From: Acidovorax_G lacteus
Lineage (GTDB): Bacteria > Pseudomonadota > Gammaproteobacteria > Burkholderiales > Burkholderiaceae_C
Length of the DNA stretch: 64,000 bases
NCBI RefSeq assembly: GCF_039540375.1
Contig: NZ_BAABEX010000003.1
Span: 62,001 to 126,000 of the forward strand
Direction of reading: 5' to 3'
Shown here: one piece after another, positions 18,962 to 28,066 of the stretch
Position numbering within the stretch: the stretch's first letter is position 1
Layout of the letters: each line of letters begins with the position of its first letter
Translations under genes and position numbers: made by a program
The notes under the pieces: model-generated
The model's input: the letters and a program-made list of their open reading frames with translations, nothing else
Told to the model about the DNA's origin: nothing
The model's database searches: none

Positions 18962-20671
18962 ATGGAGTCGCCTCTGCTCGCCAGCACGAGCGGCCTGCCC
19001 GAGTCGCCCTTTCTGCGGCTGTGGCGCGGATTCCTGACCGGCCGGGTCATGGTGGCCCTGTGTCTGCTGCTGCTGCAGGTACTGGGGCAGATCGTGAGTG
19101 CAACGGCCAACGTGCCCGTGCTGGGCCTATGCCTGCTGTATCTGGTGGCCACATTGCTCCTGCGCGTGATGGCCCACGAGCGCCCACCTGCGCCGGGCGC
19201 TGGCGCGCAATGGCTGCCGTCGATCGGGGTGGACCTGGCCCTGATTGCAGGCCTGCAACTGCTGCAAACCGGGCCGCTGAACTTCACGCCACTGTTCGGA
19301 CTGCCGGTGCTGATGGCCGCGGTGCTGGGCACACTCACGCTGGCGCTGGGCACGACTGCCGCAGTCACCTTGCTGCTATTGGGCTGGGCCTGGTGGAGCG
19401 GCCACCGCCTGGGCCTGGACGACGCGCAGTCGTACCTGCAAAGCGCGCTCACCGGGACGGGCTATTTTCTGGTGGCGTTTCTGGTCCACCAGCTCGCCAC
19501 ACGGCTCGCACGCGAGCAACTGCTGGCCGAGCGCAGCCAGATGGCGGCGCGCGCGCAGGCCGAGGTCTCGTCCCTGGTGATCCAAAACCTGCACGACGGT
19601 GTGCTGGTCGTGGACGACCACGACACGGTACGCGCGGCCAATCCAGCGGCGCTGGTGCTGCTGGGTGGCAGCTCATACGCACAGCCGCCGTTTGATCTGA
19701 CCCTCGACGCAGCCTGGACTCCGCTGGTGCAACTGGCGCGGCGCAGCTTTCGCCGGGCGGCACCACAGGCGGCCGACGTCGATCTGCTGCACCCGGGCCA
19801 AAGCCCGACCGGGCTGCATGTGCGCACTTGGCTCACATCGCCGCGCGACCCGATCCATGAGCCCGCCGCCAGCTTTGAACGGCTGTGCGTGATCTTCCTG
19901 CACGACCTGCGCGAGATGGAGGCGCGGCTGCGCACCGAGAAGCTGGCCGCCATGGGTCGCATGTCCGCCGCTGTAGCGCACGAGATCCGCAACCCGCTGG
20001 CGGCCATCATGCAGGCCAATGCGCTGCTCGACGAAGACTTGCAGGACCCGGGGCACAAGCGTCTTGCCACCATGGTGCGCCAAAACGCCGAACGCCTGGC
20101 ACGCATCGCAGAAGACGTGCTCGACATCGCCCGCGTGCAGCGGCAGATCGGTGACGTGGCCGCCGCCACGCTCTCGCTGGACGACACCGTGGCCCAGATC
20201 TGGCAGGACTGGTCACGCCACGACCCGATACGCCGCCGCGCGCAGGTGCTGCTGGAAGCTCCGCAGGCCCAGGTCGAGTTCGACACCGAGCACCTGCGGC
20301 GCGTGCTGGTGAACCTGCTCGACAACGCCCTGCGCTACATGGGCAACCAGGAAGACTCGCTGGTGGTCAACACGCGTGTCAGCCCCGCCGGACAGGCCGT
20401 GCTGCAGGTCTGGAGCGACGGTGCACCGCTCGACCCCTCCATCGAGCGCCACCTGTTTGAGCCGTTTTTCTCCTCCGAGAGCCGCTCCAGCGGTCTCGGA
20501 CTCTACATTTGCCGAGAGCTGTGCCAGCGCCACGGTGCGTCCATTGCCTACCAGCGGGTGCAACGCACCCTGGCACGCGGCGTCACTGGCGGCAATGCGT
20601 TTGCGGTATCGTTCCGCCGAGCCACCCGGCCTGTGCAGACCCCCTCCTTGTTCGACACTCCGGTCGTCTGA
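18962..20671 (+). CDS. pilS: Sensor histidine kinase PilS
   Basis: 569 aa kinase for the type IV pilus two-component system. Six membrane spans occupy residues 28-185. A PAS-like region follows (VIQNLHDGVLVVDDHDTV, about 203-320). The H-box AVAHEIRNPLAAIMQA has the phospho-accepting His at about 340. The ATP-binding core has NLLDNALRYM, FEPFFSSESRSSGLGLYICREL. The response-regulator gene begins 11 bp downstream. Confidence 0.93.
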   Translation: MESPLLASTSGLPESPFLRLWRGFLTGRVMVALCLLLLQVLGQIVSATANVPVLGLCLLYLVATLLLRVMAHERPPAPGAGAQWLPSIGVDLALIAGLQLLQTGPLNFTPLFGLPVLMAAVLGTLTLALGTTAAVTLLLLGWAWWSGHRLGLDDAQSYLQSALTGTGYFLVAFLVHQLATRLAREQLLAERSQMAARAQAEVSSLVIQNLHDGVLVVDDHDTVRAANPAALVLLGGSSYAQPPFDLTLDAAWTPLVQLARRSFRRAAPQAADVDLLHPGQSPTGLHVRTWLTSPRDPIHEPAASFERLCVIFLHDLREMEARLRTEKLAAMGRMSAAVAHEIRNPLAAIMQANALLDEDLQDPGHKRLATMVRQNAERLARIAEDVLDIARVQRQIGDVAAATLSLDDTVAQIWQDWSRHDPIRRRAQVLLEAPQAQVEFDTEHLRRVLVNLLDNALRYMGNQEDSLVVNTRVSPAGQAVLQVWSDGAPLDPSIERHLFEPFFSSESRSSGLGLYICRELCQRHGASIAYQRVQRTLARGVTGGNAFAVSFRRATRPVQTPSLFDTPVV

Positions 20672-20682
20672 TCTCTGCTTCC

Positions 20683-22179
20683 ATGAACGCTCCCGCCGCC
20701 TCCATCCTCGTGATCGACGACGAGCCCGACCTGCGCACGCTGTACGAGCTGACGTTGCTGCGCGAGGGCTACCGGGTGGAAACCGCCGCCAGCGTGCAGG
20801 AAGCCCGCGAGCAATTGCGCGAGCGGCGCTTTGACGCCGTGATCACCGACATGCGCTTGCCGGACGGCTTCGGGCTAGAAGTGCTGCAGGACCTGCGCGA
20901 GCAGCAGCGCAAGGAACGCTGCGTGGTCATGACGGCCTATGGCTCGGCCGAGAACGCGGTCGAGGCCCTGCGCGCCGGGGCGTTCGACTACCTGACCAAG
21001 CCGGTCGATCTCAAACAGTTTCGCTCAGTCGTGGCTTCGGCCATTCAGGGCACGGGTGGCGTGCCAGCGCCCCGCGGCGGACGTACCCCGGCCAATGCCC
21101 GCAATACGGGCGCGAACGATCCCGACGCCCGCGCGCAGACGGCGCTGGAACGGCTTGTCGGGCAATCGCCCGCCATGGTGCTGGTCAAGCAGCGGATTGC
21201 CAAGGTGGCACGCGGCATGGCGCCGGTGCTGATCCACGGCGAGTCGGGCACGGGCAAGGAACTTGTGGCCCAGGCGCTGCACGCCTGCAGCCAGCGCGCC
21301 GATGGCCCGCTGGTGGCCGTGAACTGTGGGGCGATCCCGGAAAACCTGCTCGAAGCAGAGTTCTTCGGCGCGCGCAAGGGGTCCTACACCGGCGCGACGC
21401 ACGACCGCGAAGGCTACTTCCAGGCCGCGCGCGGCGGTACGCTCTTCCTCGACGAGATCGGCGACCTGCCGCTGGCCATGCAGTCCAAGCTGCTGCGGGT
21501 GATCCAGGAGCGCAGCGTGCGCCCGCTGGGCTCCACCCAGGAGGAAACCATCGACGTGCGCATCCTGAGCGCTACCCACCGCGATCTGGCCAATGATGTG
21601 CAGACGGGCCGCTTCCGCCAGGATCTGTACTACCGGCTCAACGTGATCGAGATCGTGGTGCCGCCTCTGCGCGAGCGGCGCGACGACCTGCCCGCGCTGT
21701 GCGATGCATTGCTGCGCCGCATCGCGCAGGACTCGGGTATGCCGGTACCCACCCTGACGCCCGCAGCGCGGCAGGTGCTGGCGCAGCATCCGCTCACGGG
21801 CAACGTGCGCGAGCTCGAGAACCTGCTGCACCGCGCCCTGGCCCTGAGCGAAGGCGGAGCCCTGGAACTGGAATGTGCGGCGGCACAGGCTTTGGGGTCG
21901 CCGCATGCCGCGGGCCACACGCCCGAGGCAGGCGCCGACTGGACCGCCATGGGCATGAGCACCAGCGACCCGTCCACAGCGCTGCCCAACGACCTGCAGG
22001 CCTGGCTCGACCAGCAGGAGCGCGCGATCCTCGTGCGTGCGCTGCGCGAGTCAGGCTACAACCGTACGGCGGCGGCTTCGCGCCTGGGCATCAGCCTGCG
22101 GCAGATCCGCTACCGCATCGAGCGGCTGCAGATCACCGTGCCCACCGCCGACTCGGACCAACCGGATGAAGCGGCCTGA
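20683..22179 (+). CDS. pilR: Sigma-54-dependent response regulator PilR
   Basis: 498 aa NtrC-family activator. Receiver domain with phospho-acceptor Asp at about 56 (VITDMRLPDG). AAA+ domain with Walker A GESGTGKE at about 186-193, sigma-54 contact loop GSYTGA at about 233-238, and Walker B GGTLFLDEIGDL. The C-terminal Fis-type helix-turn-helix is NRTAAASRLGISLRQIRYRI. The loop has Tyr where GAFTGA/GSFTGA usually has Phe. Known targets of PilR are sigma-54 promoters such as pilA; none is in this window. Its last 14 bp overlap ampD. Confidence 0.93.
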   Translation: MNAPAASILVIDDEPDLRTLYELTLLREGYRVETAASVQEAREQLRERRFDAVITDMRLPDGFGLEVLQDLREQQRKERCVVMTAYGSAENAVEALRAGAFDYLTKPVDLKQFRSVVASAIQGTGGVPAPRGGRTPANARNTGANDPDARAQTALERLVGQSPAMVLVKQRIAKVARGMAPVLIHGESGTGKELVAQALHACSQRADGPLVAVNCGAIPENLLEAEFFGARKGSYTGATHDREGYFQAARGGTLFLDEIGDLPLAMQSKLLRVIQERSVRPLGSTQEETIDVRILSATHRDLANDVQTGRFRQDLYYRLNVIEIVVPPLRERRDDLPALCDALLRRIAQDSGMPVPTLTPAARQVLAQHPLTGNVRELENLLHRALALSEGGALELECAAAQALGSPHAAGHTPEAGADWTAMGMSTSDPSTALPNDLQAWLDQQERAILVRALRESGYNRTAAASRLGISLRQIRYRIERLQITVPTADSDQPDEAA

Positions 22180-22768
22180 CACACGCAACGCGGCGTCTGC
22201 CGATTCGCCCTGGCGGCAGGGGTGGCATACGGCAGCGCATGTGTGCCCCTCCCCCAACCACGGGGTACGGCCCGACGGCGCGCAGATCGATCTGGTCGTG
22301 GTGCATTCAATCAGCCTGCCGCCGGGCGAGTACGGCGACGACAGCGTGGCCCGGCTGTTCACCAACACGCTCGACTGGGATGCACACCCGTATTTCCAGA
22401 GCATCCGGGGTCTGGAGGTATCGTCACACTTCTGGATCCGGCGTGACGGGACGCTGTGGCAGTTCGTGGACACCGACCGGCGCGCCTGGCACGCTGGGGC
22501 CTCGTCGTACCGCGGTCGCGCGCAGTGCAACGACGACTCCATCGGCATCGAGCTGGAGGGGCTGGAGGGCGACCGGTTCGAGCCTGCCCAATACGTGTGC
22601 CTGGCGCGCCTGTGCCAGGATCTGGCACTGCGCTACCCGATTGCCCATGTCGCCGGACACGAGCACATTGCCCCGGGCCGCAAGTGCGACCCGGGCCCCG
22701 GATTTGACTGGGCCCGGTTGCAGGACCTGCTGGGTTGGCCGCCCGAACGCTTTCCTGTCAAGGATTGA
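22166..22768 (+). CDS. ampD: 1,6-anhydro-N-acetylmuramyl-L-alanine amidase AmpD
   Basis: 200 aa cytoplasmic zinc amidase that cleaves the stem peptide from anhydro-muropeptides during wall recycling and so keeps AmpR-type beta-lactamase induction low. Zinc ligands are readable: His47 (VVVHSISLPP), His165 (VAGHEHIAPG) and Asp175 (RKCDPGPGFD). No signal peptide, as expected for AmpD rather than AmiD. The start overlaps the end of pilR by 14 bp, implying translational coupling. Confidence 0.95.
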   Translation: MKRPDTRNAASADSPWRQGWHTAAHVCPSPNHGVRPDGAQIDLVVVHSISLPPGEYGDDSVARLFTNTLDWDAHPYFQSIRGLEVSSHFWIRRDGTLWQFVDTDRRAWHAGASSYRGRAQCNDDSIGIELEGLEGDRFEPAQYVCLARLCQDLALRYPIAHVAGHEHIAPGRKCDPGPGFDWARLQDLLGWPPERFPVKD

Positions 22769-23022
22769 CCCGGGGCCCGTGTCGGTTGCTGCGGCGCACG
22801 ATGTCGCGGGTTTGCATCAAATCGCAACCGCGGGAAATTCCTGAGTACAACCCGTACCCGCGAAGCCGTGCGGCCTGCCGCTGCACAACCGCTCGCCAGG
22901 CCGCATGCAGCCTACGCCGCACAGCACAAAGTCTTGCCCGGTATCGCTCAACAGCCACTCCAACGCGGGGGATCCGCCTGCCGACCGAGCCCGGGGGCCG
23001 CAAGTCGCATCCATTCCGGCGT
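22769..23022. other. Intergenic region upstream of the nrdA regulatory boxes
   Basis: Distal part of a 394-bp gap between ampD and nrdA. No gene, repeat-family copy or convincing terminator is seen. GC-rich with short Cys/Arg-coding open frames that do not look like proteins. The regulatory content lies in the last 140 bp. Confidence 0.5.
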
Positions 23023-23070
23023 ACACTACCCCTAGTGTGTTGAACGCATCCGAAACACTATAGGTAGCGT
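23023..23070 (+). promoter_or_regulatory. Paired NrdR boxes upstream of nrdA
   Basis: Two 16-bp boxes fit the ACACTA-N4-TAGTGT NrdR pattern. Box 1 is ACACTACCCCTAGTGT (23023-23038, perfect palindrome in its arms). Box 2 is ACACTATAGGTAGCGT (23055-23070, one mismatch). Their centres are 32 bp apart, about three helical turns, the spacing typical of NrdR sites. They end 92 bp before the nrdA ATG. NrdR represses ribonucleotide reductase genes when dATP is high. The nrdR gene is not in this window. Confidence 0.85.
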
Positions 23071-23162
23071 CTTGATCGCCAGCCCACCCGACCGGGGTGC
23101 CCTCTTGCTGGCCTTGCGCACCGCCCTCCCCCCATACCCGACAGCCGACCCGAGAGGACTCC

Positions 23163-26090
23163 ATGCACGCTGCACAGACCACCACCTCCCACGCCCCCAG
23201 CACGCCTCACGACACCCTTGCCGCGACCAGCAGCCCGAGCGCTGCTGTCGGCACGATGGGCCACTACCAGATCATCCGCCGCAACGGCGCCGTGGTGCCT
23301 TTCGAGCCGCAAAAGATCGCTGTGGCCATGATGAAGGCGTTCCTGGCGGTGCACGGGACGCAGGGCGCGGCATCGGCCAGCGTGCGCGAAGTGGTGGACA
23401 CACTCACGCAGAACGTAGTGCGCGCGCTCATGCGCTCGCGTCCTGGCGGCGGCACGTTTCCGATTGAGGACGTGCAGGACCAGGTCGAGCTCGGCCTGAT
23501 GCGCGGTGGCCACCACGAAGTGGCCCGTGCCTATGTGTTGTACCGCGAGCGCCGCGCCCAGGAGCGCGCGCGCCAGGCTGAGCAGCAAGCGCCCGTGGCG
23601 CCGCAGTTCCATGTGCTGGACAACGGCGAACGGGTGGTGCTCGACCTGCAGCGCCTGCAACGCCTGATCGAAGAAGCCTGCGACGGCCTGGGCGCCGATG
23701 TGAAGGCCGACCCCATCGTGGCCGAGACCATGCGCAACCTGTACGACGGCGTGCCCGTGGACGAGGTGTACAAGGCCTCGATCCTGGCTGCACGCACGCT
23801 GATCGAGAAGGACCCCGACTACACCTACGCCACCGCCCGCCTGCTGCTGCATACCATCCTCAAAGAGGTGCTGGGCCGCGAAGTGCCGCGCGATGCGATT
23901 GGCGCCGCGTACACCGAATACTTCCCGCAGTTCATCCAGAAGGGCGTGGACAACGAACTGCTGGACGAGCGCCTGCTGCAGTTCGATCTGCCGCGCCTGG
24001 CGGCCGCCCTCAAGCCTGAGCGCGACCTGCGCTTTGACTACCTGGGCCTGCAGACCCTGTACGACCGCTACTTCCTGCATGTGCGCAAGACGCGCATCGA
24101 GCTGCCGCAGGCTTTCTTCATGCGCGTGGCCATGGGCCTGTCGCTGGGTGAGATCGACCGCGAAACCCGTGCCATCGAGTTCTACGAGGTGCTGTCGAGC
24201 TTCGACTTCATGAGCAGCACGCCCACCCTGTTCAACAGCGGCACGCTGCGCAGCCAGTTGTCGTCGTGCTACCTCACCACGGTGCCCGACGACCTGGACG
24301 GCATCTACGAATCGATCAAGGAAAACGCGCTGCTGTCCAAGTTTGCAGGCGGTCTGGGCAACGACTGGACGCGCGTGCGCGCACTGGGCAGCCACATCAA
24401 GGGTACCAACGGCGAATCGCAGGGCGTCGTGCCGTTCCTGAAGGTGGTCAACGACACGGCCGTGGCCGTGAACCAGGGCGGCAAGCGCAAGGGTGCGGTG
24501 TGCACGTATCTGGAAAGCTGGCACCTGGACATTGAAGAGTTCCTGGAACTGCGCAAGAACACCGGCGACGACCGCCGCCGCACGCACGACATGAACACGG
24601 CCAACTGGATTCCCGATCTGTTCATGCGCCGCGTGATGGAAAAGGGCACCTGGACCCTGTTCTCGCCCTCCTCGGTGCCCGACCTGCACGACCTGTTCGG
24701 TGCCGATTTCGAAAAGGCCTATGTGGCCTACGAAGAAAAGGCCGCGCGCGGTGAGATCAAGCCCAGCAAGGTGGTGCAGGCCACCGACCTGTGGCGCAAG
24801 ATGCTGACCATGCTGTTCGAGACGGGGCATCCCTGGATCACGTTCAAGGATGCGTGCAACGTGCGCTCGCCGCAGCAGCATGCCGGTGTGGTGCACTCCT
24901 CCAACCTGTGCACCGAGATCACGCTGAACACCAGCGACACCGAAACGGCTGTGTGCAATCTGGGTTCGATCAACCTGCTGCAGCACCTCAAGGACGGCCA
25001 GATCGACCACGAGAAGCTCAAGCGCACCGTGTCGGTGGCCATGCGCATGCTCGACAACGTGATCGACATCAACTACTACGCGGTGAAGAAGGCCCGCGAC
25101 TCGAACCTGCGCCACCGCCCCGTGGGCCTGGGCCTGATGGCCTTCCAGGACGCGCTGTACGAGTTGCGCATTCCCTATGCATCGGAGCAGGCAGTGGAGT
25201 TCGCCGACCGCTCGATGGAAGCGATCTGCTACTACGCCTACTGGGCCTCGACCGAACTGGCACGTGAGCGTGGCAAGTACTCGAGCTACAAGGGCTCGCT
25301 GTGGGACCGCGGCATCCTGCCCTTCGACACGCTGGACCTGCTGTCGCAGGCGCGTGGCGGCTATGTGGAAGTCGATCGCTCCGCGAGCCTCGACTGGGAT
25401 GCGCTGCGCAAGAAGATCGCGCAGGACGGCATGCGCAACTCCAACTGCGTGGCGATTGCGCCCACGGCCACCATCTCCAACATCGTGGGTGTGGACGCGT
25501 CGATCGAGCCGTCCTTCGGCAACCTGTCGGTCAAGTCCAACCTGTCGGGTGAGTTCACGGTGATCAACGGCTATCTGGTGCGCGACCTCAAGCGCCTGGG
25601 GCTGTGGGACGACGTGATGATCATGGACCTCAAGCACTTCAAGGGCTCGCTGCATCCGATCGACCGTGTGCCGCAAGACATCAAGGCGCTGTATTCGACG
25701 GCCTTTGAGGTCGAGCCGCGCTGGCTGGTGGAAGCCGCATCGCGCCGCCAGAAGTGGATCGACCAGGCGCAGAGCCTGAACATCTACATGGCCGGCGCCT
25801 CGGGCAAGAAGCTCGACGAGACCTACAAGCTCGCCTGGATTCGCGGTCTCAAGACCACCTACTACCTGCGCACGCAGAGCGCCACACACGTGGAGATGAG
25901 CACGGTGAACACCCGCCAGCTCAATGCGGTGTCCACATCGCCCGAAGGCGGTATGCAGGCGGCTGCAGCAGCACGTCCGAGCGCGCTCGAAGCCGCTGCG
26001 GCACAGGCCGCTGCGCAGGCCGCCGCACTGCCCGCCACCGATGTGAAGTTCTGCGCGATCGACGATCCAACCTGTGAGGCCTGCCAGTAA
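23163..26090 (+). CDS. nrdA: Class Ia ribonucleoside-diphosphate reductase alpha subunit
   Basis: 975 aa large subunit that reduces NDPs to dNDPs. An N-terminal ATP-cone (YQIIRRNGAVVPFEPQKIAVAMMKAF, about 39-130) gives dATP feedback. The active-site region starts at SQLSSCYLTTVPDD with Cys at about 369, then NLGSINL. The C-terminal redox pair is in TCEACQ (about 971/974). A Ser/Thr/Ala-rich leader of about 35 residues precedes the cone. GAGAGGA before ATG 23163 sets the start. Regulated through the NrdR boxes upstream; nrdB follows after 147 bp. Confidence 0.97.
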   Translation: MHAAQTTTSHAPSTPHDTLAATSSPSAAVGTMGHYQIIRRNGAVVPFEPQKIAVAMMKAFLAVHGTQGAASASVREVVDTLTQNVVRALMRSRPGGGTFPIEDVQDQVELGLMRGGHHEVARAYVLYRERRAQERARQAEQQAPVAPQFHVLDNGERVVLDLQRLQRLIEEACDGLGADVKADPIVAETMRNLYDGVPVDEVYKASILAARTLIEKDPDYTYATARLLLHTILKEVLGREVPRDAIGAAYTEYFPQFIQKGVDNELLDERLLQFDLPRLAAALKPERDLRFDYLGLQTLYDRYFLHVRKTRIELPQAFFMRVAMGLSLGEIDRETRAIEFYEVLSSFDFMSSTPTLFNSGTLRSQLSSCYLTTVPDDLDGIYESIKENALLSKFAGGLGNDWTRVRALGSHIKGTNGESQGVVPFLKVVNDTAVAVNQGGKRKGAVCTYLESWHLDIEEFLELRKNTGDDRRRTHDMNTANWIPDLFMRRVMEKGTWTLFSPSSVPDLHDLFGADFEKAYVAYEEKAARGEIKPSKVVQATDLWRKMLTMLFETGHPWITFKDACNVRSPQQHAGVVHSSNLCTEITLNTSDTETAVCNLGSINLLQHLKDGQIDHEKLKRTVSVAMRMLDNVIDINYYAVKKARDSNLRHRPVGLGLMAFQDALYELRIPYASEQAVEFADRSMEAICYYAYWASTELARERGKYSSYKGSLWDRGILPFDTLDLLSQARGGYVEVDRSASLDWDALRKKIAQDGMRNSNCVAIAPTATISNIVGVDASIEPSFGNLSVKSNLSGEFTVINGYLVRDLKRLGLWDDVMIMDLKHFKGSLHPIDRVPQDIKALYSTAFEVEPRWLVEAASRRQKWIDQAQSLNIYMAGASGKKLDETYKLAWIRGLKTTYYLRTQSATHVEMSTVNTRQLNAVSTSPEGGMQAAAAARPSALEAAAAQAAAQAAALPATDVKFCAIDDPTCEACQ

Positions 26091-26191
26091 GCAGGTCCCC
26101 GTATCCGCGATGGCGCATCCAGGGCCTTCCCAGGGTGCGCTATTCGTGTGCCATGTGGCAACAAAACAAGGCCGCAAGCCGCTCCAGTGCT

Positions 26192-26219
26192 TTGCTTTTT
26201 GCAGCACTGCTTTCATAAT
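26192..26219 (+). promoter_or_regulatory. Possible promoter for nrdB
   Basis: TTGCTT (26192-26197) and CATAAT (26214-26219) with a 16-bp spacer lie 18 bp before the nrdB ATG. The match is moderate. A 6-bp inverted repeat (CAGTGC/GCACTG) overlaps it. nrdB may equally be read through from nrdA. Confidence 0.35.
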
Positions 26220-26237
26220 CCGCTCACTGGAAAACCT

Positions 26238-27413
26238 ATGCTGACCTGGGACGAAGAAGTCAAGCCCGTACCGACCACCTCGATGGACGGCCTCGCACCG
26301 CGGGGCCTTCCGGCCGGACAGCCGGCCCCTGCTTTGCAGACGGTGGCTTCCAGCACTGCGCACGCATCGACAGACACCACCGCAGCCACCGCACACCGCC
26401 GTGTGAACGTGGCCGACAAGCGCATCATCAACGGCCAGACCGATGTGAATCAGCTGGTGCCGTTCAAGTACAAGTGGGCCTGGGAAAAGTACCTTGCCAC
26501 CTGCGCCAACCACTGGATGCCGCAAGAGGTCAACATGACCCGCGACATCGCGCTGTGGAAAGACCCGAACGGCCTGACCGAAGACGAGCGTCGCATCGTC
26601 AAGCGCAACCTGGGCTTCTTCGTGACGGCCGACTCGCTGGCCGCCAACAACATCACGCTGGGCACGTACCGCCACATCACGGCACCCGAGTGCCGCCAGT
26701 TCCTGCTGCGCCAGGCGTTCGAGGAAGCAATCCACACGCACGCCTACCAGTACATCGTGGAATCGCTGGGTCTCGATGAAGGCGAGATCTTCAACGCCTA
26801 CAACGAAGTCGCCTCAATCCGCGACAAGGACGAGTTCCTGATTCCGTTCATCGACGCGATCATGGACCCGAACTTCAAGACTGGTACGCCCGAAAACGAC
26901 CAGACGTTGCTGAAGTCGCTGATCGTGTTCGCCTGCCTGATGGAAGGGCTGTTCTTCTACGTGGGCTTCACGCAGATTCTGGCCCTGGGCCGCCAGAACA
27001 AGATGACCGGCGCTGCCGAGCAGTACCAGTACATCCTGCGCGACGAGTCGATGCACTGCAACTTCGGCATCGACCTGATCAACCAGCTCAAGCTGGAGAA
27101 CCCGCACCTGTGGACGCCCGAGTTCAAGGCCGAGATCAAGGAGCTGTTCCTCAAGGCCGTCGAACTCGAATACCGCTACGCCGAAGACACCATGCCGCGT
27201 GGCGTGCTCGGCATGAATGCGTCGATGTTCAAGGGCTACCTGCGCTACATCGCCAACCGCCGCGCCACCCAGATCGGCCTGGAAGCGCTCTTCCCGAACG
27301 AGGAAAACCCGTTCCCCTGGATGAGCGAAATGATCGACCTGAAGAAAGAACGCAACTTCTTCGAAACCCGGGTCATCGAGTACCAGTCTGGCGGCGCCCT
27401 GTCCTGGGACTGA
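26238..27413 (+). CDS. nrdB: Class Ia ribonucleoside-diphosphate reductase beta subunit
   Basis: 391 aa radical-generating subunit. Di-iron ligands and the radical tyrosine are in place: ADSLAANNI, then EAIHTHAY, which aligns with ETIHSRSY of E. coli NrdB and so keeps the Tyr122 equivalent, then ACLMEGLFFY and LRDESMHCNFG. About 55 disordered N-terminal residues precede the core. The C-terminus GGALSWD is the R1-docking tail. The start is the ATG before LTWDEEV. Co-regulated with nrdA by position. Confidence 0.96.
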   Translation: MLTWDEEVKPVPTTSMDGLAPRGLPAGQPAPALQTVASSTAHASTDTTAATAHRRVNVADKRIINGQTDVNQLVPFKYKWAWEKYLATCANHWMPQEVNMTRDIALWKDPNGLTEDERRIVKRNLGFFVTADSLAANNITLGTYRHITAPECRQFLLRQAFEEAIHTHAYQYIVESLGLDEGEIFNAYNEVASIRDKDEFLIPFIDAIMDPNFKTGTPENDQTLLKSLIVFACLMEGLFFYVGFTQILALGRQNKMTGAAEQYQYILRDESMHCNFGIDLINQLKLENPHLWTPEFKAEIKELFLKAVELEYRYAEDTMPRGVLGMNASMFKGYLRYIANRRATQIGLEALFPNEENPFPWMSEMIDLKKERNFFETRVIEYQSGGALSWD

Positions 27414-27502
27414 CCCCCCGCGCCCTCGACGCCATGGCAACCTTCCTCGCGCACCGACCCCACACCGCCCGCACCGGGCACGTGGGTCGCGCTCCTGTAT
27501 TC

Positions 27503-27569
27503 ATGGCGACGGGTTCGTACCCGGTGCCATGGGTCGCTTCGTGCCCGCAGAAGGCACGGGGTGTTGTTT
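27503..27569 (+). other. Two inverted repeats between nrdB and the H1-like gene
   Basis: ATGGC-GA-CGGGT ... ACCCG-GT-GCCAT (27503-27530) is a near-perfect hairpin. A second stem CGTGCC/GGCACG (27540-27558) is followed by GGGGTGTTGTTTG. Together they could end nrdB transcription, though the U-tract is poor. Confidence 0.4.
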
Positions 27570-27590
27570 GACCACTGACCCAAGGAGAAC

Positions 27591-28016
27591 ATGATGGCAA
27601 CTGCGAAGAAACCCGCCGCCAAGAAGGCTGCCCCGGCGAAGAAGGCCGCCCCCGCGAAGAAGGCTGCTGCACCCAAGGCCGCCGCACCTGCGAAGAAGGC
27701 CGCCCCGGCCAAGAAGGCTGCTGCGCCTGCGAAGAAGGCCGCCGCTCCTGCCAAGAAGGCTGCTGCGCCCGCGAAGAAGGCCGCCGCTCCTGCCAAGAAG
27801 GCTGCTGCGCCCGCGAAGAAGGCCGCCGCCCCTGCCAAGAAGGCTGCTGCGCCCGCGAAGAAGGCCGCCGCTCCTGCCAAGAAGGCTGCTGCACCTGCGA
27901 AGAAGGCTGCGCCCGCAAAGAAAGCAGCTGCACCCGCTGCAGCCCCTGCGCCTGCTGCGCAGACGACGCTGAACCCCCAAGCCGCCTGGCCTTTTCCGAC
28001 CGGCTCCAAGCCCTGA
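27591..28016 (+). CDS. Histone H1-like Lys/Ala/Pro-rich DNA-binding protein
   Basis: 141 aa, very basic, built almost entirely from AAPAKK-type heptads, resembling the C-terminal tail of eukaryotic H1 and the H1-like proteins of Burkholderiales. It should bind DNA non-specifically through lysines and lacks a globular domain. A short tail (TTLNPQAAWPFPTGSKP) ends it. AAGGAG lies 3 nt before tandem ATG ATG codons, so the first residue is uncertain by one. A strong terminator follows. The repeated gene body invites length variation. Confidence 0.9.
   Translation: MMATAKKPAAKKAAPAKKAAPAKKAAAPKAAAPAKKAAPAKKAAAPAKKAAAPAKKAAAPAKKAAAPAKKAAAPAKKAAAPAKKAAAPAKKAAAPAKKAAAPAKKAAPAKKAAAPAAAPAPAAQTTLNPQAAWPFPTGSKP
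27717..27905 (+). repeat. Nine tandem 21-bp units inside the H1-like gene
   Basis: Each unit encodes AAAPAKK. Units alternate between two codon versions (GCTGCTGCGCC... and GCCGCCGCTCC...), giving a 42-bp higher-order period. This is the signature of duplication of unit pairs. Confidence 0.92.
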
Positions 28017-28039
28017 GATCGGCCCCTCGGCCCATCCCA

Positions 28040-28066
28040 ACCCGGCGTGACCCGCCGGGTTTTTTT
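28040..28066 (+). terminator. Intrinsic terminator of the H1-like gene
   Basis: ACCCGGC / GCCGGGT stem with a 7-nt loop directly followed by seven T, 23 bp after the stop codon. Confidence 0.93.

Noticed and set aside
23058..26741. 1227-codon open frame on the minus strand across nrdA and nrdB
   Set aside because: It is antisense to two certain genes. Its His/Val/Gln/Arg-rich composition is what reverse-complement GC-rich codons give, and no domain is recognisable.
27503..27530. Hairpin after nrdB as an attenuation site for the H1-like gene
   Set aside because: Good stem but no leader ORF, no U-tract and no alternative pairing partner seen.
27600..27910. Regularly spaced repeats that could suggest a CRISPR or satellite array
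   Set aside because: They are contiguous 21-bp coding units with no spacers, fully explained by the AAAPAKK repeats of the H1-like protein.
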